Below, one piece after another: positions 32,082 to 40,619 of a stretch of 64,000 bases of DNA; position 1 is the first letter of the stretch; each line of letters begins with the position of its first letter. The position numbers and the translations under genes were made by a program. Below the pieces are notes generated by a model that saw only the letters and a program-made list of their open reading frames with translations, did no database searches and was not told where the DNA came from. The stretch spans positions 2,204,001 through 2,268,000 of the forward strand of contig NZ_CP137640.1 of the NCBI RefSeq assembly GCF_036670025.1, read 5' to 3'. The DNA is from Bacillus_BD oryzisoli. Its GTDB lineage: Bacteria > Bacillota > Bacilli > Bacillales > Cytobacillaceae.

Positions 32082-33575
32082 TTGAATGGGAAGATTCTTG
32101 TAAAGAAAATTTTTATGAAGAGGTTATGGATAATTACTATGATCCTATTGTTCGTTCCAATGGATGCTGTTTACGCTGTACAAGCTTCAAAAACAGATCT
32201 TACTTTAGAATCAAAAATAGACAATATCTTAAAGGACGAACGACTCAAAGGGGCTATTACAGGTATAAGCATCAGAAATGCTGACAGCGGAGAGATTATC
32301 TATTCATCTAACGGTGATATTCGATTACACCCAGCCTCTAATATGAAGCTATTAACTGCAGCCGCTGCATTAGAAAAGCTTGGACCCGACTATCAGTTTT
32401 CAACCGAAATTTGGACTGACGGCAGGACACAAGGAAATATCCTTAAAGGAAATTTGTATTTAAAAGGGAAGGGCGATCCGACGGTAATGAAGGAAGACCT
32501 CGACCGCTTTGCAAAAAAATTGAAAACAAAAGGAATTACTAAAATTAATGGGGATCTTGTAGCTGATGACAGCTGGTATGATGATATCCGGCTCTCACAG
32601 GATTTGAACTGGTCTGATGAACCGTTTCATACAGGGGCCCAGGTTTCAGCATTAACACTATCGTCAACTAACGATTATGATGCTGGCACCATTCTTCTTG
32701 AAATCATACCTGCTGCTAAGAAAGGAGAAAAAGCCAGCATCCAACTAACACCAGAAACCGATTATGTTAACATCGTTAACAAAACAACAACAGTTGAACG
32801 TGACCATGCAAGTAATGTAACCATTGACAGAGTTCATGGAACCAACACAATCATTGTTAGGGGGACTATACCTAACAACAACAGCACGATTAAAAAGTGG
32901 GCAGCTGTGTGGGAACCGACTGAGTTCGCTATGAATGTATTTAAGAAATCACTAATAGCTCATGGAATCACATTCGCAACGAACTCTAAATCAACCACAG
33001 GTGTAACACTGGAAAAAGCTACAAGACTTGGGATTAAAAAGTCAATGCCGCTAAAACAACTCCTGATTCCATTTATGAAGCTTAGCAATAACGGACATGC
33101 AGAGGTGTTAACAAAAGAAATGGGGAAGATTGTTTACGGAGAAGGAAGCTGGGATGCAGGCTTAAAGGTTCTCCACGAAACAGTAACAGAATTAGGGCTT
33201 AACGGAACCAGCCTTCAGCTGCGCGACGGGTCAGGCATGTCCCATAAAAACATGATTCCGGCTAATGAACTGTCCAATTTACTATTTATTGCCCAATCTA
33301 AAAGCTGGTTTCCCGAATTTGAAAAGTCTTTACCAATTGCCGGTCAACCTGACAAGCTGATAGGAGGAACTTTACGAAGCCGCTTGAAGAATGAATCGAC
33401 AAACGCTAACGTCAAAGCGAAAACAGGCTCGATATCAGGTGTTTCCACCCTTAGTGGGTATATCACATCAAGAAGCGGAGAAGATTTTATTTTCTCTATC
33501 ATGATTAATAATTATCTAGCCCGATCAGTAACTGAGATTGAAGACAATATTGTAAAGATTATTGATGAATACTAA
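32082..33575 (+). CDS. D-alanyl-D-alanine carboxypeptidase/endopeptidase (PBP4/DacC type)
   Basis: 497 aa, peptidase family S13. Signal peptide in residues 12-35 (MKRLWIITMILLFVPMDAVY). The active site is S86-x-x-K89 (HPASNMKLLTAA), the SxN motif is in KLSNNGHAEVL near 330, and KTG is in KAKTGSISG near 450. A large insert domain between the first two motifs is normal for this class. Trims or cuts peptidoglycan cross-links outside the membrane; B. subtilis DacC is the model. TTG 32082 follows GAGGGTG; an internal ATG at the signal peptide is a weaker alternative. Confidence 0.88.
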   Translation: MNGKILVKKIFMKRLWIITMILLFVPMDAVYAVQASKTDLTLESKIDNILKDERLKGAITGISIRNADSGEIIYSSNGDIRLHPASNMKLLTAAAALEKLGPDYQFSTEIWTDGRTQGNILKGNLYLKGKGDPTVMKEDLDRFAKKLKTKGITKINGDLVADDSWYDDIRLSQDLNWSDEPFHTGAQVSALTLSSTNDYDAGTILLEIIPAAKKGEKASIQLTPETDYVNIVNKTTTVERDHASNVTIDRVHGTNTIIVRGTIPNNNSTIKKWAAVWEPTEFAMNVFKKSLIAHGITFATNSKSTTGVTLEKATRLGIKKSMPLKQLLIPFMKLSNNGHAEVLTKEMGKIVYGEGSWDAGLKVLHETVTELGLNGTSLQLRDGSGMSHKNMIPANELSNLLFIAQSKSWFPEFEKSLPIAGQPDKLIGGTLRSRLKNESTNANVKAKTGSISGVSTLSGYITSRSGEDFIFSIMINNYLARSVTEIEDNIVKIIDEY

Positions 33576-33578
33576 ACC

Positions 33579-33606
33579 AAAAGGAGGGGGCACCCTCCTT
33601 TTATAT
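33579..33606. terminator. Bidirectional terminator
   Basis: AAAAGGAGGG/CCCTCCTTTT, 4-nt loop, between convergent genes. Confidence 0.85.
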
Positions 33607-33615
33607 ACTGCTAGA

Positions 33616-34407
33616 TTATTCACTATTAGATACACCCGTTGGTATTTTATCAATGAATTGCTCTACTGGTATTGCCAGGCCTGTACCATCCTCTGTTGTT
33701 TTTGCATAAACCACGCCTATTACATCCCCATGTAAATCAATAACCGGGCTTCCGCTGTTTCCTTTATATATTGGTGCCGATATCATTAATAAATAGTATT
33801 TATCTGATCCGGTTAATATATCTCCTTCATTGGCAATCTGATTATGAAATAGGGGGTTTCCAATCACATAAATATGATCTTCTACACTCCATTTATTTGG
33901 ATTACTTAACGTTAAAGACGGTAAATTTTCTCCATCAACATTTAAGAAAGCAAGATCTAAAACTGGATCTATATGTACGATAGATGCTTCGAAGATATCC
34001 CCTTGCGGAAAAATGACAGTAATAGGATTCATATTCTCTACAACATGTCGATTTGTTATGATGAACCCATTTTCGGATACATTAAAACCAGTTCCTTTTG
34101 TATACTGGTCTTGTAGGGTAACAACAGCTTCTTTATACACCTGGATGTCTTCTTGTTTTGAAAGCTCCTTTGACTTCTGTAAAAATTTAATCGAAGGGAG
34201 ATTAATCATCTGGGGCCATATTTGATTAACACTAATCAGCATGGCTAAAACCAATCCAACGGAAATCATTTTAACAAAAAAGGATTTCCGTTTTTTCTGT
34301 TTTTCTCTTAATATTTGATCTTCTTCATTAGGCAAAAAATCCTCAATTGGAGGTTCATCTAAATAATCATTCTGTTCATCCTGTTCATCCTGTTCATGTC
34401 GATCCAT
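33616..34407 (-). CDS. membrane-anchored trypsin-like serine protease (HtrA/S1C type) without PDZ
   Basis: 263 aa. Acidic cytoplasmic N-terminus with the repeat HEQDEQDEQND, one membrane anchor (about 41-63, FVKMISVGLVLAMLISVNQ), then an extracytoplasmic protease domain. The triad is His in ITNRHVVENM, Asp in DPVLDLAFLNVD and Ser in IYKGNSGSPVI. It ends right after the protease domain, so no PDZ is present, unlike HtrA/HtrB. I use ATG 34407 because GAGAGGT lies 9 nt upstream; ATG 34425 would include that site. Confidence 0.85.
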   Translation of the reverse strand: MDRHEQDEQDEQNDYLDEPPIEDFLPNEEDQILREKQKKRKSFFVKMISVGLVLAMLISVNQIWPQMINLPSIKFLQKSKELSKQEDIQVYKEAVVTLQDQYTKGTGFNVSENGFIITNRHVVENMNPITVIFPQGDIFEASIVHIDPVLDLAFLNVDGENLPSLTLSNPNKWSVEDHIYVIGNPLFHNQIANEGDILTGSDKYYLLMISAPIYKGNSGSPVIDLHGDVIGVVYAKTTEDGTGLAIPVEQFIDKIPTGVSNSE

Positions 34408-34470
34408 TTGGTTTTTACCTCTCATTTACCTGATTGTTTCTTCAATTATACTATCTAAACATATAAATAA

Positions 34471-34517
34471 GATAAAAATACCCTAATCCTTTTAAGGAGT
34501 TAGGGCATTTTTATCTT
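34471..34517 (-). terminator. Terminator of the 72-aa gene
   Basis: Long near-perfect stem around CCCTAATCC/GGAGTTAGGG continuing into A/T arms (GATAAAAATA / ATTTTTATC). Confidence 0.82.
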
Positions 34518-34524
34518 ATTAAGT

Positions 34525-34743
34525 TTATCTCTTTTTCTTTTTCTTATCGCTTACTACCGCCTGTTTTTTAACAATCTTTTCAAATTCCACCTGTACATGG
34601 ACAACGTTTTCTTTAATCTCATTTATACTCAAAACTTTTGCCTTGCGTCCTTTAATTTTAATATTCTCATCTACTACAGGAACTTGCTGCCGGCACTGGC
34701 TTAGAACTAAATTTCTTCTCTCATAAAAATGAACAGCAACCAT
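34525..34743 (-). CDS. 72-aa basic hypothetical protein
   Basis: MVAVHFYERRNLVLSQCRQQ at the start and a lysine-rich tail SDKKKKKR. Predicted mostly beta strands (IKIKGRKAKVLSINEI, NVVHVQVEFEKIV), possibly a small OB- or SH3-like fold. AAAAGGAGAAG lies upstream of ATG 34743. No family recognised. Confidence 0.65.
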   Translation of the reverse strand: MVAVHFYERRNLVLSQCRQQVPVVDENIKIKGRKAKVLSINEIKENVVHVQVEFEKIVKKQAVVSDKKKKKR

Positions 34744-35014
34744 ATTTGACTTCTCCTTTTTATAAAATTTTCACAAAAAAGGGGAGTTCGGAAAGATTTA
34801 TCATCTTTAATAAAGTATTTAGGAAAACACCATATTAGACCAAAATGGGTTGTATTCATTAATTGATTTTTAAAAATCGAGCGGGGAGGGGGATAACGTA
34901 CAGAAAACTGTCACTAAATGTGTGACTTTTGCTATATGGCTGTTAATTTCACTATGCTATTCTTTATTTGTTAAAAATCGAGCAAGTTAGTTACAGAGAA
35001 ATGGGGGTATAAAA

Positions 35015-35251
35015 ATGAGCTGTGGTTGTACAACAAACTTACACGATGGAAAAGCGATTGTAGATCATGTTAAAAGTAAAGGAAAAGCTGATTTAGCACC
35101 AACTATTGCACATGAGATTGCATGTGATTGTGGTGAAACCTTTACATTAGAAAAAGTTATTATGAATTGTCCAAAATGTGAGATGACCTATGCTGTAACA
35201 CCGTGTGGTTCAAATGACATAAATAATATCAAGCAGGCTGGAAATAAATAA
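35015..35251 (+). CDS. 78-aa Cys-rich, probably metal-binding protein
   Basis: Opens MSCGCTT and later has ACDCGETF and NCPKCEMTYAVTPCG. The paired C-x-C and C-x2-C motifs suggest a zinc ribbon or another bound metal. Cytoplasmic. GGGGG lies 7 nt before the ATG. No family name recognised. Two copies of TTAAAAATCGAGC (34870-34882 and 34971-34983) lie in its leader. Confidence 0.7.
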   Translation: MSCGCTTNLHDGKAIVDHVKSKGKADLAPTIAHEIACDCGETFTLEKVIMNCPKCEMTYAVTPCGSNDINNIKQAGNK

Positions 35252-35261
35252 GCATAAAAAT

Positions 35262-35300
35262 AAAAAAGGGAAATCCCTCCATGTGGATTTTCCTTTTTTA
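35262..35300. terminator. Bidirectional terminator
   Basis: AAAAAAGGGAAATCC paired with GGATTTTCCTTTTTT between convergent genes. Confidence 0.87.
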
Positions 35301-35311
35301 TTTCAATTTAT

Positions 35312-36160
35312 TTAATCCTCTCTAAACCAGGTAAGTGCAATGGTTCCAGATCCAGCATGAACACCAATTGCTGAGCCTAGCGGACCAATAACAATCTCAA
35401 TTTCTGAAGAAAGGGAGCGAACCTGTTCTTGAATGCTAAGTGCTTCTTGTTTAGCGCTGCCTTCTAAAATATATACTGTTTTAATATTCAACCCTTGCTC
35501 TAAATCCTCTTTTAAACGAGCAACCATATAGGCTAAGGCTTTCTTTTGCGAACGGACCTTATCATAGGGAATTAATTTCCCTTCTTCAAACGTAAGAATT
35601 GGCTTTATTTGCAGAAGACTGCCCATCATCATTTGAATCGCACTGACACGCCCACTTTTATGCAGTTGATCCATTGAACCAATCATGACATAAAGTTTAT
35701 TGGATCGGTACATCGTTCTTAGTTTACTTGCTGTATCTTCAGGCGAAAACCCTTCACGAATCATTTCCTGGCCTTTTTGAATTAGATGCGCTACAGGCAA
35801 AGAAATCAATCTTGAATCAACTAGTTCAAGAGGAAAGTCTGCTATATCTGCCGCTTGTTTTGTAGCGTTAGCAGTTCCGCTTAGCTCAGTTGATAAATGA
35901 ACAGCAATTGCTAAATCATATTCTTTTTTCAGCTCTTCAAAAAGAGTTGCTAATTCACCAATTACAGGCTGAGAGGTTTTTGGCAGGGAGCGGGAGGTAG
36001 CGAGCCTTTGATATAATTCATCTTCCGTAATATCAATCCCATCTTTATACGTCTCATTTTCAAAAGTAATCCCAATCGGTACAATAAAAATATCGTTTTG
36101 TTTAGCATATTCAGGCTCAATATAACACGTACTGTCCGTAATCCATGCAATTTTCTTCAA
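35312..36160 (-). CDS. DegV-family fatty-acid-binding protein
   Basis: 282 aa. Begins KKIAWITDSTCYIEPEYAKQ (the DegV D-S-x-C/D opening), then VPIGITFENETYKDGIDIT, KTSQPVIGEL, and the His in the tail IGVHAGSGTIALTWF. DegV/FakB proteins bind a fatty acid and present it to a FakA kinase. TTG 36160 follows GAGGGGGAAA. FakA is not in the window. Monocistronic. Confidence 0.9.
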   Translation of the reverse strand: MKKIAWITDSTCYIEPEYAKQNDIFIVPIGITFENETYKDGIDITEDELYQRLATSRSLPKTSQPVIGELATLFEELKKEYDLAIAVHLSTELSGTANATKQAADIADFPLELVDSRLISLPVAHLIQKGQEMIREGFSPEDTASKLRTMYRSNKLYVMIGSMDQLHKSGRVSAIQMMMGSLLQIKPILTFEEGKLIPYDKVRSQKKALAYMVARLKEDLEQGLNIKTVYILEGSAKQEALSIQEQVRSLSSEIEIVIGPLGSAIGVHAGSGTIALTWFRED

Positions 36161-36376
36161 ATAATTTCCCCCTCATCAAGAGTTATTTATTTACGTAAAT
36201 TGATACATATTTATACCCTTATCTTAATACCAGATACTAAATTAGTATATATGAAAAATCATCATTTACCTTAAAAAAAGAGTTCTTGCTTACAAAAAGG
36301 ATTTAGCACTTATTGCGAGAAATATTTCAGAGTTATATTCTTATATAAGAATAGCTATATATAAATTTCTAAAGGA

Positions 36377-37336
36377 ATGAAAGGGGAAACAATCCTGAAA
36401 AAATACTATTATATCATTAATGAAGCAGCAGGGAACGGAAGAGCGAAGCAAACGTGGGAAAAGATTAAGCGTTTACTGGATAATTACAATATCCAATACC
36501 AATCTTACTTTTCCAAATATCCCAGTCACCCTGAAGTAATTGCAAAAGAAATTGCTCAATCTGTTCCAGGTAAAATCGCAGCAATCATTGCAGTGGGAGG
36601 GGACGGCACGATACATGAAGTCATTAATGGCCTTAAAGAGTATTCAAATGTTAAATTCGGTTTCATTCCAACCGGTTCCGGAAATGATTTTGCCCGGGGA
36701 TTTTTAATTCCGAGGGACCCGGAAAAAGCACTTGAGTTTATTTTATCGTTTGACGAACAATTACCACGAATTGATGTAGGATCTTACCATTTAAATCATA
36801 ATCAAGAAAAATCTCTTTTTATAAATAATTTAGGTGTAGGTTTTGATGCAGAAGTATCACTTGAAGCGAATAAATCAAGAATAAAAAAATGGCTCAATCG
36901 TATTGGAATTGGCAGTTTAACCTATGTTGCAGCGCTTCTTGAAAAAGCCATTACCTTTAGGCCATCTGATGTTATGTTAACTATCGATGATCGTGAACAC
37001 CACTTTCCTAATGTCTGGTTCATTACGATTTCAAATCAAGCTTATTATGGCGGCGGCATGAAAATATCTCCATCTGCAATACCAATTGATGGGCTTTTAA
37101 ATATAACTGTCGTTCATCAGCTATCCAAACTTAAACTGCTGCTGGTTTTTATCAGTGTGTTTTTTGGTAAACATACAAAACTGAAAGAAGTTCGGACACT
37201 GACCGGTAAGAAAATAACCATTACAAGTAAAGAACCAATGAAAGTTCATGCAGATGGAGAAATCGTAGGTGAATCACCGGTAGATATTGAAGTATTGCCA
37301 TCATATATGCATATCTATTCAAAAATATGGCAATAA
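36377..37336 (+). CDS. diacylglycerol-kinase-family lipid kinase (YegS/DgkB-like)
   Basis: 319 aa. Catalytic-domain motif AVGGDGTIHEVINGL near residue 72, PTGSGNDFARG near 104, and the C-terminal metal-site region KVHADGEIVGESP. Phosphorylates a diacylglycerol-like lipid at the membrane surface. The start is uncertain. ATG 36377 has AAAGGA only 1 nt away, whereas a good site AAAGGGGAAA falls 5-7 nt before a CTG at 36395, which would give the family-typical opening (M)KKYYYIINEAAGNGRAK. Monocistronic. Confidence 0.87.
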   Translation: MKGETILKKYYYIINEAAGNGRAKQTWEKIKRLLDNYNIQYQSYFSKYPSHPEVIAKEIAQSVPGKIAAIIAVGGDGTIHEVINGLKEYSNVKFGFIPTGSGNDFARGFLIPRDPEKALEFILSFDEQLPRIDVGSYHLNHNQEKSLFINNLGVGFDAEVSLEANKSRIKKWLNRIGIGSLTYVAALLEKAITFRPSDVMLTIDDREHHFPNVWFITISNQAYYGGGMKISPSAIPIDGLLNITVVHQLSKLKLLLVFISVFFGKHTKLKEVRTLTGKKITITSKEPMKVHADGEIVGESPVDIEVLPSYMHIYSKIWQ

Positions 37337-37434
37337 AATGAAAATAAAATAAAGGATTATTAAGCCTCTTATCGCATTAACGAACATTTGTTCTGTAATA
37401 GGATTATATGATGATATTTAAGGAGGTCATAATA

Positions 37435-37834
37435 GTGCCAAGGAATCTTGGAATTACCGACGATATGATCATCCAGATGTACAAAAGCGATATGTCGTAT
37501 AAAGAAATGATACCAATCGTTGATTGTCTAGTCGTGCTATTCTCAATGTATTGCACAAGCATGGGGTAGCTAGTAAACATTCTGGTCAACCAGGTAAGCA
37601 TAAAGTTAATGAAGACTTTTTAAAGTATGGTCACATGACATGGCGTGGGTACTTGGATTATTCATTACAGATGGTCATATACATAAACAAACACACATCA
37701 TCTCGTTTTCTTAAAAAGACGAAAGTATTCTTCATCAGATAGCAAATGTTATGGGGGCTGATTACGTATTAGCTCCATTTGGTGCAACAATGCAAACTCC
37801 GACTTTAATTATTAACTCAAAAGAAATCAAATAA
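37435..37834 (+). pseudogene. LAGLIDADG homing endonuclease remnant
   Basis: GTG 37435 with AAGGAGGTC starts PRNLGITDDMIIQMYKSDMS, a helix-turn-helix-like lead. The frame breaks near 37523 (continuing LSSRAILNVLHKHGVASKHS) and again near 37630. It then reads WVLGLFITDGHIHKQTHIIS, the LAGLIDADG motif with its Asp. A TAA replaces a Gln codon just after (FS-stop-KDESILHQIANVMGADYV) and the relic stops at EIK near 37834. Only about half of such an enzyme is left. It lies directly against a headless FAD monooxygenase. Confidence 0.75.
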
Positions 37835-37850
37835 GATTTAACCCTCTATA

Positions 37851-38500
37851 ATGAAAAAGCAAGCAGACTTTCAATATAGGTATCATGCATATGATTTCGA
37901 CATGATTTGGTTTACAATCCAAACCCAAAAACTGAGTGACTTTGGAATCCAATTTAAGGTGACTCCATATACGAATATGATTGCGATTCCCAGTTCTCCG
38001 ACGAAGCCGCAAATCGGCTTTACCTTGAAAAAAGGAGAATGGGATAAGATCAAAGATAAGGGGATTCAGTAGTAAGAAACCAACTAATCGAGGCCTATCC
38101 TTTTTTACAACATGCATTCCTGCAGTTAGAGGATTTCCGATCATTCGTCCCTTTACAAGGAAAAACCTATTTCGTTGATCAATGGCATAAAGAAGGCTGC
38201 CTCTTAATAGGGGATGCTGCCCATTGTTCGTCTCCTTTGGGGGCGGTTGGACTTTCATTAGGCGTTGAATCAGCGGTAGTGGCTGCGTGCATCATTTCCG
38301 AATGTATTCGAAATCAGGATGTAGAGTTTAAAAAATTAGATACATTAACACAGGTTCGTTCGAGTGACATCATGCTGGTTCACCGCATGCAAAAGATGTT
38401 AACACTGCTATTAATCAATCGCCCATCCTTGTTTAAAAAAGGTGTATTGGGTGTGATGCCGATGGCTTCAAGAACCGTCTTTTCGAAGCTGGCAAAGTGA
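37851..38500 (+). pseudogene. FAD-dependent monooxygenase, N-terminus missing and frameshifted
   Basis: Keeps the substrate domain (FDMIWFTIQTQKLSDFGIQF, IGFTLKKGEWDKIKDKGI). After a one-base slip near 38060 it keeps LIEAYPFLQHAFLQLEDF and the second FAD motif GDAAHCSSPLGAVGLSLG, to a stop at 38500. The first about 140 residues with the GxGxxG dinucleotide fold are gone, replaced by the endonuclease relic. Originally a PHBH-like flavin hydroxylase of unknown substrate. Confidence 0.8.
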
Positions 38501-38586
38501 AGATTTTTGTTAGGATCCAAGAATATATTTATTGAAAAATATCTTATTTTTACAGACAAAGAATTAACATGTATGGAGAAAAAGGA

Positions 38587-39093
38587 ATGACAAATCCATT
38601 GATAACATCTCTAGAACCAATTGTAAATCACGAGGCAAAAGTACTAATCCTTGGCTCGATTCCAGGAGTGGAATCCCTCAAAAAACAGCAATACTATGGC
38701 AACCCGCGAAATCATTTCTGGAGCATTATGTACAAACTATTTGAGCAGGAGGAACTGCAGGATTATCGAGAGAAAATCACATTTATCCAAAACCATCATA
38801 TTGCACTTTGGGATGTGATTTATTCCTGTTTACGGGAAGGAAGTCTTGATTCCAATATAAAGGGTGAACAGCCAAACGAGATTTTGGGGCTGCTTAAGCG
38901 ATACCCAAACATCCAATTTATCGGTTTCAACGGCGGAAAAGCCTATGATGTTTTTAAAAAGAAAATCGGCTTCCATCAACTTGACAACTTACAATATAAG
39001 AAACTGCCCTCAACAAGCCCTGTACCGGGAAGAAATGTAAAATCCTTTGAAGAAAAACTGCAGGACTGGACAATTATTAAAGAATATTTATAG
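38587..39093 (+). CDS. uracil/hypoxanthine-DNA glycosylase family protein (DNA-deoxyinosine glycosylase type)
   Basis: 168 aa, UDG superfamily. Opening motif AKVLILGSIPGVESLKKQQY, then YGNPRNHFWSIMYKLF, and the terminal loop LPSTSPVPGRN. The set GSxPG plus NPRN.FW is the pattern of the family that excises deaminated bases (hypoxanthine, or uracil in mismatches). Base-excision repair in the cytoplasm. ATG 38587 is 7 nt after GGAGA. Monocistronic. Confidence 0.83.
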   Translation: MTNPLITSLEPIVNHEAKVLILGSIPGVESLKKQQYYGNPRNHFWSIMYKLFEQEELQDYREKITFIQNHHIALWDVIYSCLREGSLDSNIKGEQPNEILGLLKRYPNIQFIGFNGGKAYDVFKKKIGFHQLDNLQYKKLPSTSPVPGRNVKSFEEKLQDWTIIKEYL

Positions 39094-39097
39094 AGAT

Positions 39098-39128
39098 TCG
39101 CAGGCAAACAGCCTGTGATATTTTTTTG
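39098..39128 (+). terminator. Terminator after the glycosylase gene
   Basis: CAGGC/GCCTG core extended by flanking pairs, loop AAACA, then a T run after TGATA. Confidence 0.7.
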
Positions 39129-39231
39129 CGTAGCTATTTGATGCTTTTACATAAATTTTGTTAATACTATGTATCATAGACGTTTATCGGCAAGCAGAAT
39201 AATATAAAGCTCATAATTGGAGGTAAGCAGT

Positions 39232-39543
39232 ATGGACTTCCCGACCATCCACACAAATTTCTGGGACGCAGTGATCGCAGTACCTGCAATAATGATTCTA
39301 ACACAGGTGACGAAAAAGGTTTTTAAAGTGCCAAAGAAATATGTCCCATTTGTTGCTGTCGTTTTAGGATATGTCATCTCAATCTTTATCAGTCATCGAC
39401 ATAATCTGTTATCTGGAATCTTTATGGGATATTTTTATGGTTATGCAGCAATAGGAAGTTACGCTTCTTTAAAGACTTCAATAATAGCATTTAAAAATAA
39501 GTCCAAACAAAGAGAGCTACATCATCAACCTGTTAAGGAATGA
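39232..39543 (+). CDS. small holin-like membrane protein
   Basis: 103 aa with three or so hydrophobic segments (AVIAVPAIMILTQVTKKVF; YVPFVAVVLGYVISIFI; GIFMGYFYGYAAIGSY) and a basic C-terminus. Layout and wording resemble Listeria A118-type phage holins, though no lysin gene is adjacent. GGAGGT lies 8 nt before ATG 39232. Confidence 0.55.
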   Translation: MDFPTIHTNFWDAVIAVPAIMILTQVTKKVFKVPKKYVPFVAVVLGYVISIFISHRHNLLSGIFMGYFYGYAAIGSYASLKTSIIAFKNKSKQRELHHQPVKE

Positions 39544-39615
39544 TTTACCTCCTTTCTGTAACCATTCAAAAGATCTTCTAATGTTTACTATAACTAACTT
39601 TCAGTGGAGGCAATG

Positions 39616-40131
39616 ATGATTTACATTTATCACGATTATGCTGGAACTCATTCAACAGCACTCGCAGCTGCACATCATTTAAAAATTCTAACTTCGCCCA
39701 CTCGGAAACTGACAAAAGAAGAGATATTATCCGTACCTTATTTCAATAAATTGACAAAACAAGATGTAGGCAAGTTCATTTTTCATGGCAAGGATGAAGA
39801 AGAAAATCTTGTTTTTACACTTGCTAGAAAAAGAGACAAATTAGTTGTACCAGCGCTACAAGACTTCTGCTTACATTTAGAGGAGAGAAATTATTTTAAC
39901 AACAAAATTATTTTCTCAAATACGTCTCCTACGGTTCCCCTTGCTATGACATTAGGGGGGTTTTTTTCGAGAGGGTTAGGAATTGATGTTATCGGTGTTC
40001 CATTGCTTGTAAAAGGCGCCCAACAAAGTAATGAAGCCATTTTTAAGTTGGTTGAAAAAACAAAAGGTATGGCACGTGAAAAGAATATGGAAAAGGTTAT
40101 CTTGATAGAAAATAAAGAATTTCAGGCTTAA
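39616..40131 (+). CDS. DUF3189 protein
   Basis: 171 aa. MIYIYHDYAGTHSTALAAAH is the DUF3189 opening; a P-loop is not evident. Later stretches NKIIFSNTSPTVPLAMTLGG and GLGIDVIGVPLLVKGAQQ are also family-like. Function unknown; the family is common in Bacillaceae. GGAGG lies 5 nt before ATG 39616; ATG 39613 is also possible. Confidence 0.75.
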   Translation: MIYIYHDYAGTHSTALAAAHHLKILTSPTRKLTKEEILSVPYFNKLTKQDVGKFIFHGKDEEENLVFTLARKRDKLVVPALQDFCLHLEERNYFNNKIIFSNTSPTVPLAMTLGGFFSRGLGIDVIGVPLLVKGAQQSNEAIFKLVEKTKGMAREKNMEKVILIENKEFQA

Positions 40132-40247
40132 ATGAGCTTCCAATTTATAAAAACAATGGATTATTCCTGAAATGTACACAATTTACTTGAGCAATCGCTT
40201 TCAAAATCAGTTATGCTTAAGTAGAAAACATTTAGGGGGTGCTGTTC

Positions 40248-40505
40248 TTGTATAAATTGCAAATTCAAAATGCTGAGACCCAAGAAATCCTTCGTGAAAA
40301 GACATATAAAAAGCCTGATCTGATTTTTAGTCTGTTAGAGTCTGCAGAAAAGGGTCTGGAATGTTTTCTATTTGATGAACAATGTAAAACCTATAAAGGA
40401 GATTATGTATCACATTCAACATTTACTGAAGAAGATACGGAGGTTTATAAAATCCTTTTCCAAGTGGAATTATCTGATATACAAGCAAGAGTAGCCCATT
40501 TATAA
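40248..40505 (+). CDS. 85-aa hypothetical protein (parent of a partial duplicate)
   Basis: Starts at TTG 40248, 6 nt after AGGGGGTG. YKLQIQNAETQEILREKTYK and CFLFDEQCKTYKGDYVSHST describe a small, acidic, probably beta-rich protein. No family recognised. Its 3' half (40359-40480) is duplicated in degraded form at 43063-43171. Confidence 0.6.
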   Translation: MYKLQIQNAETQEILREKTYKKPDLIFSLLESAEKGLECFLFDEQCKTYKGDYVSHSTFTEEDTEVYKILFQVELSDIQARVAHL

Positions 40506-40566
40506 ACACAAAAAGTACAACTATATTAAACAATAGATAAAATAATATGCAACGAAATCGTTAACT

Positions 40567-40611
40567 AAAAAAACCTTCCTGATTTCTGACAAATCAGGAA
40601 GGTTTTTTTAT
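40567..40611. terminator. Bidirectional terminator
   Basis: AAACCTTCCTGATTT/AAATCAGGAAGGTTT, 5-nt loop, A and T runs outside. Confidence 0.92.
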
Positions 40612-40619
40612 AGCCTATA

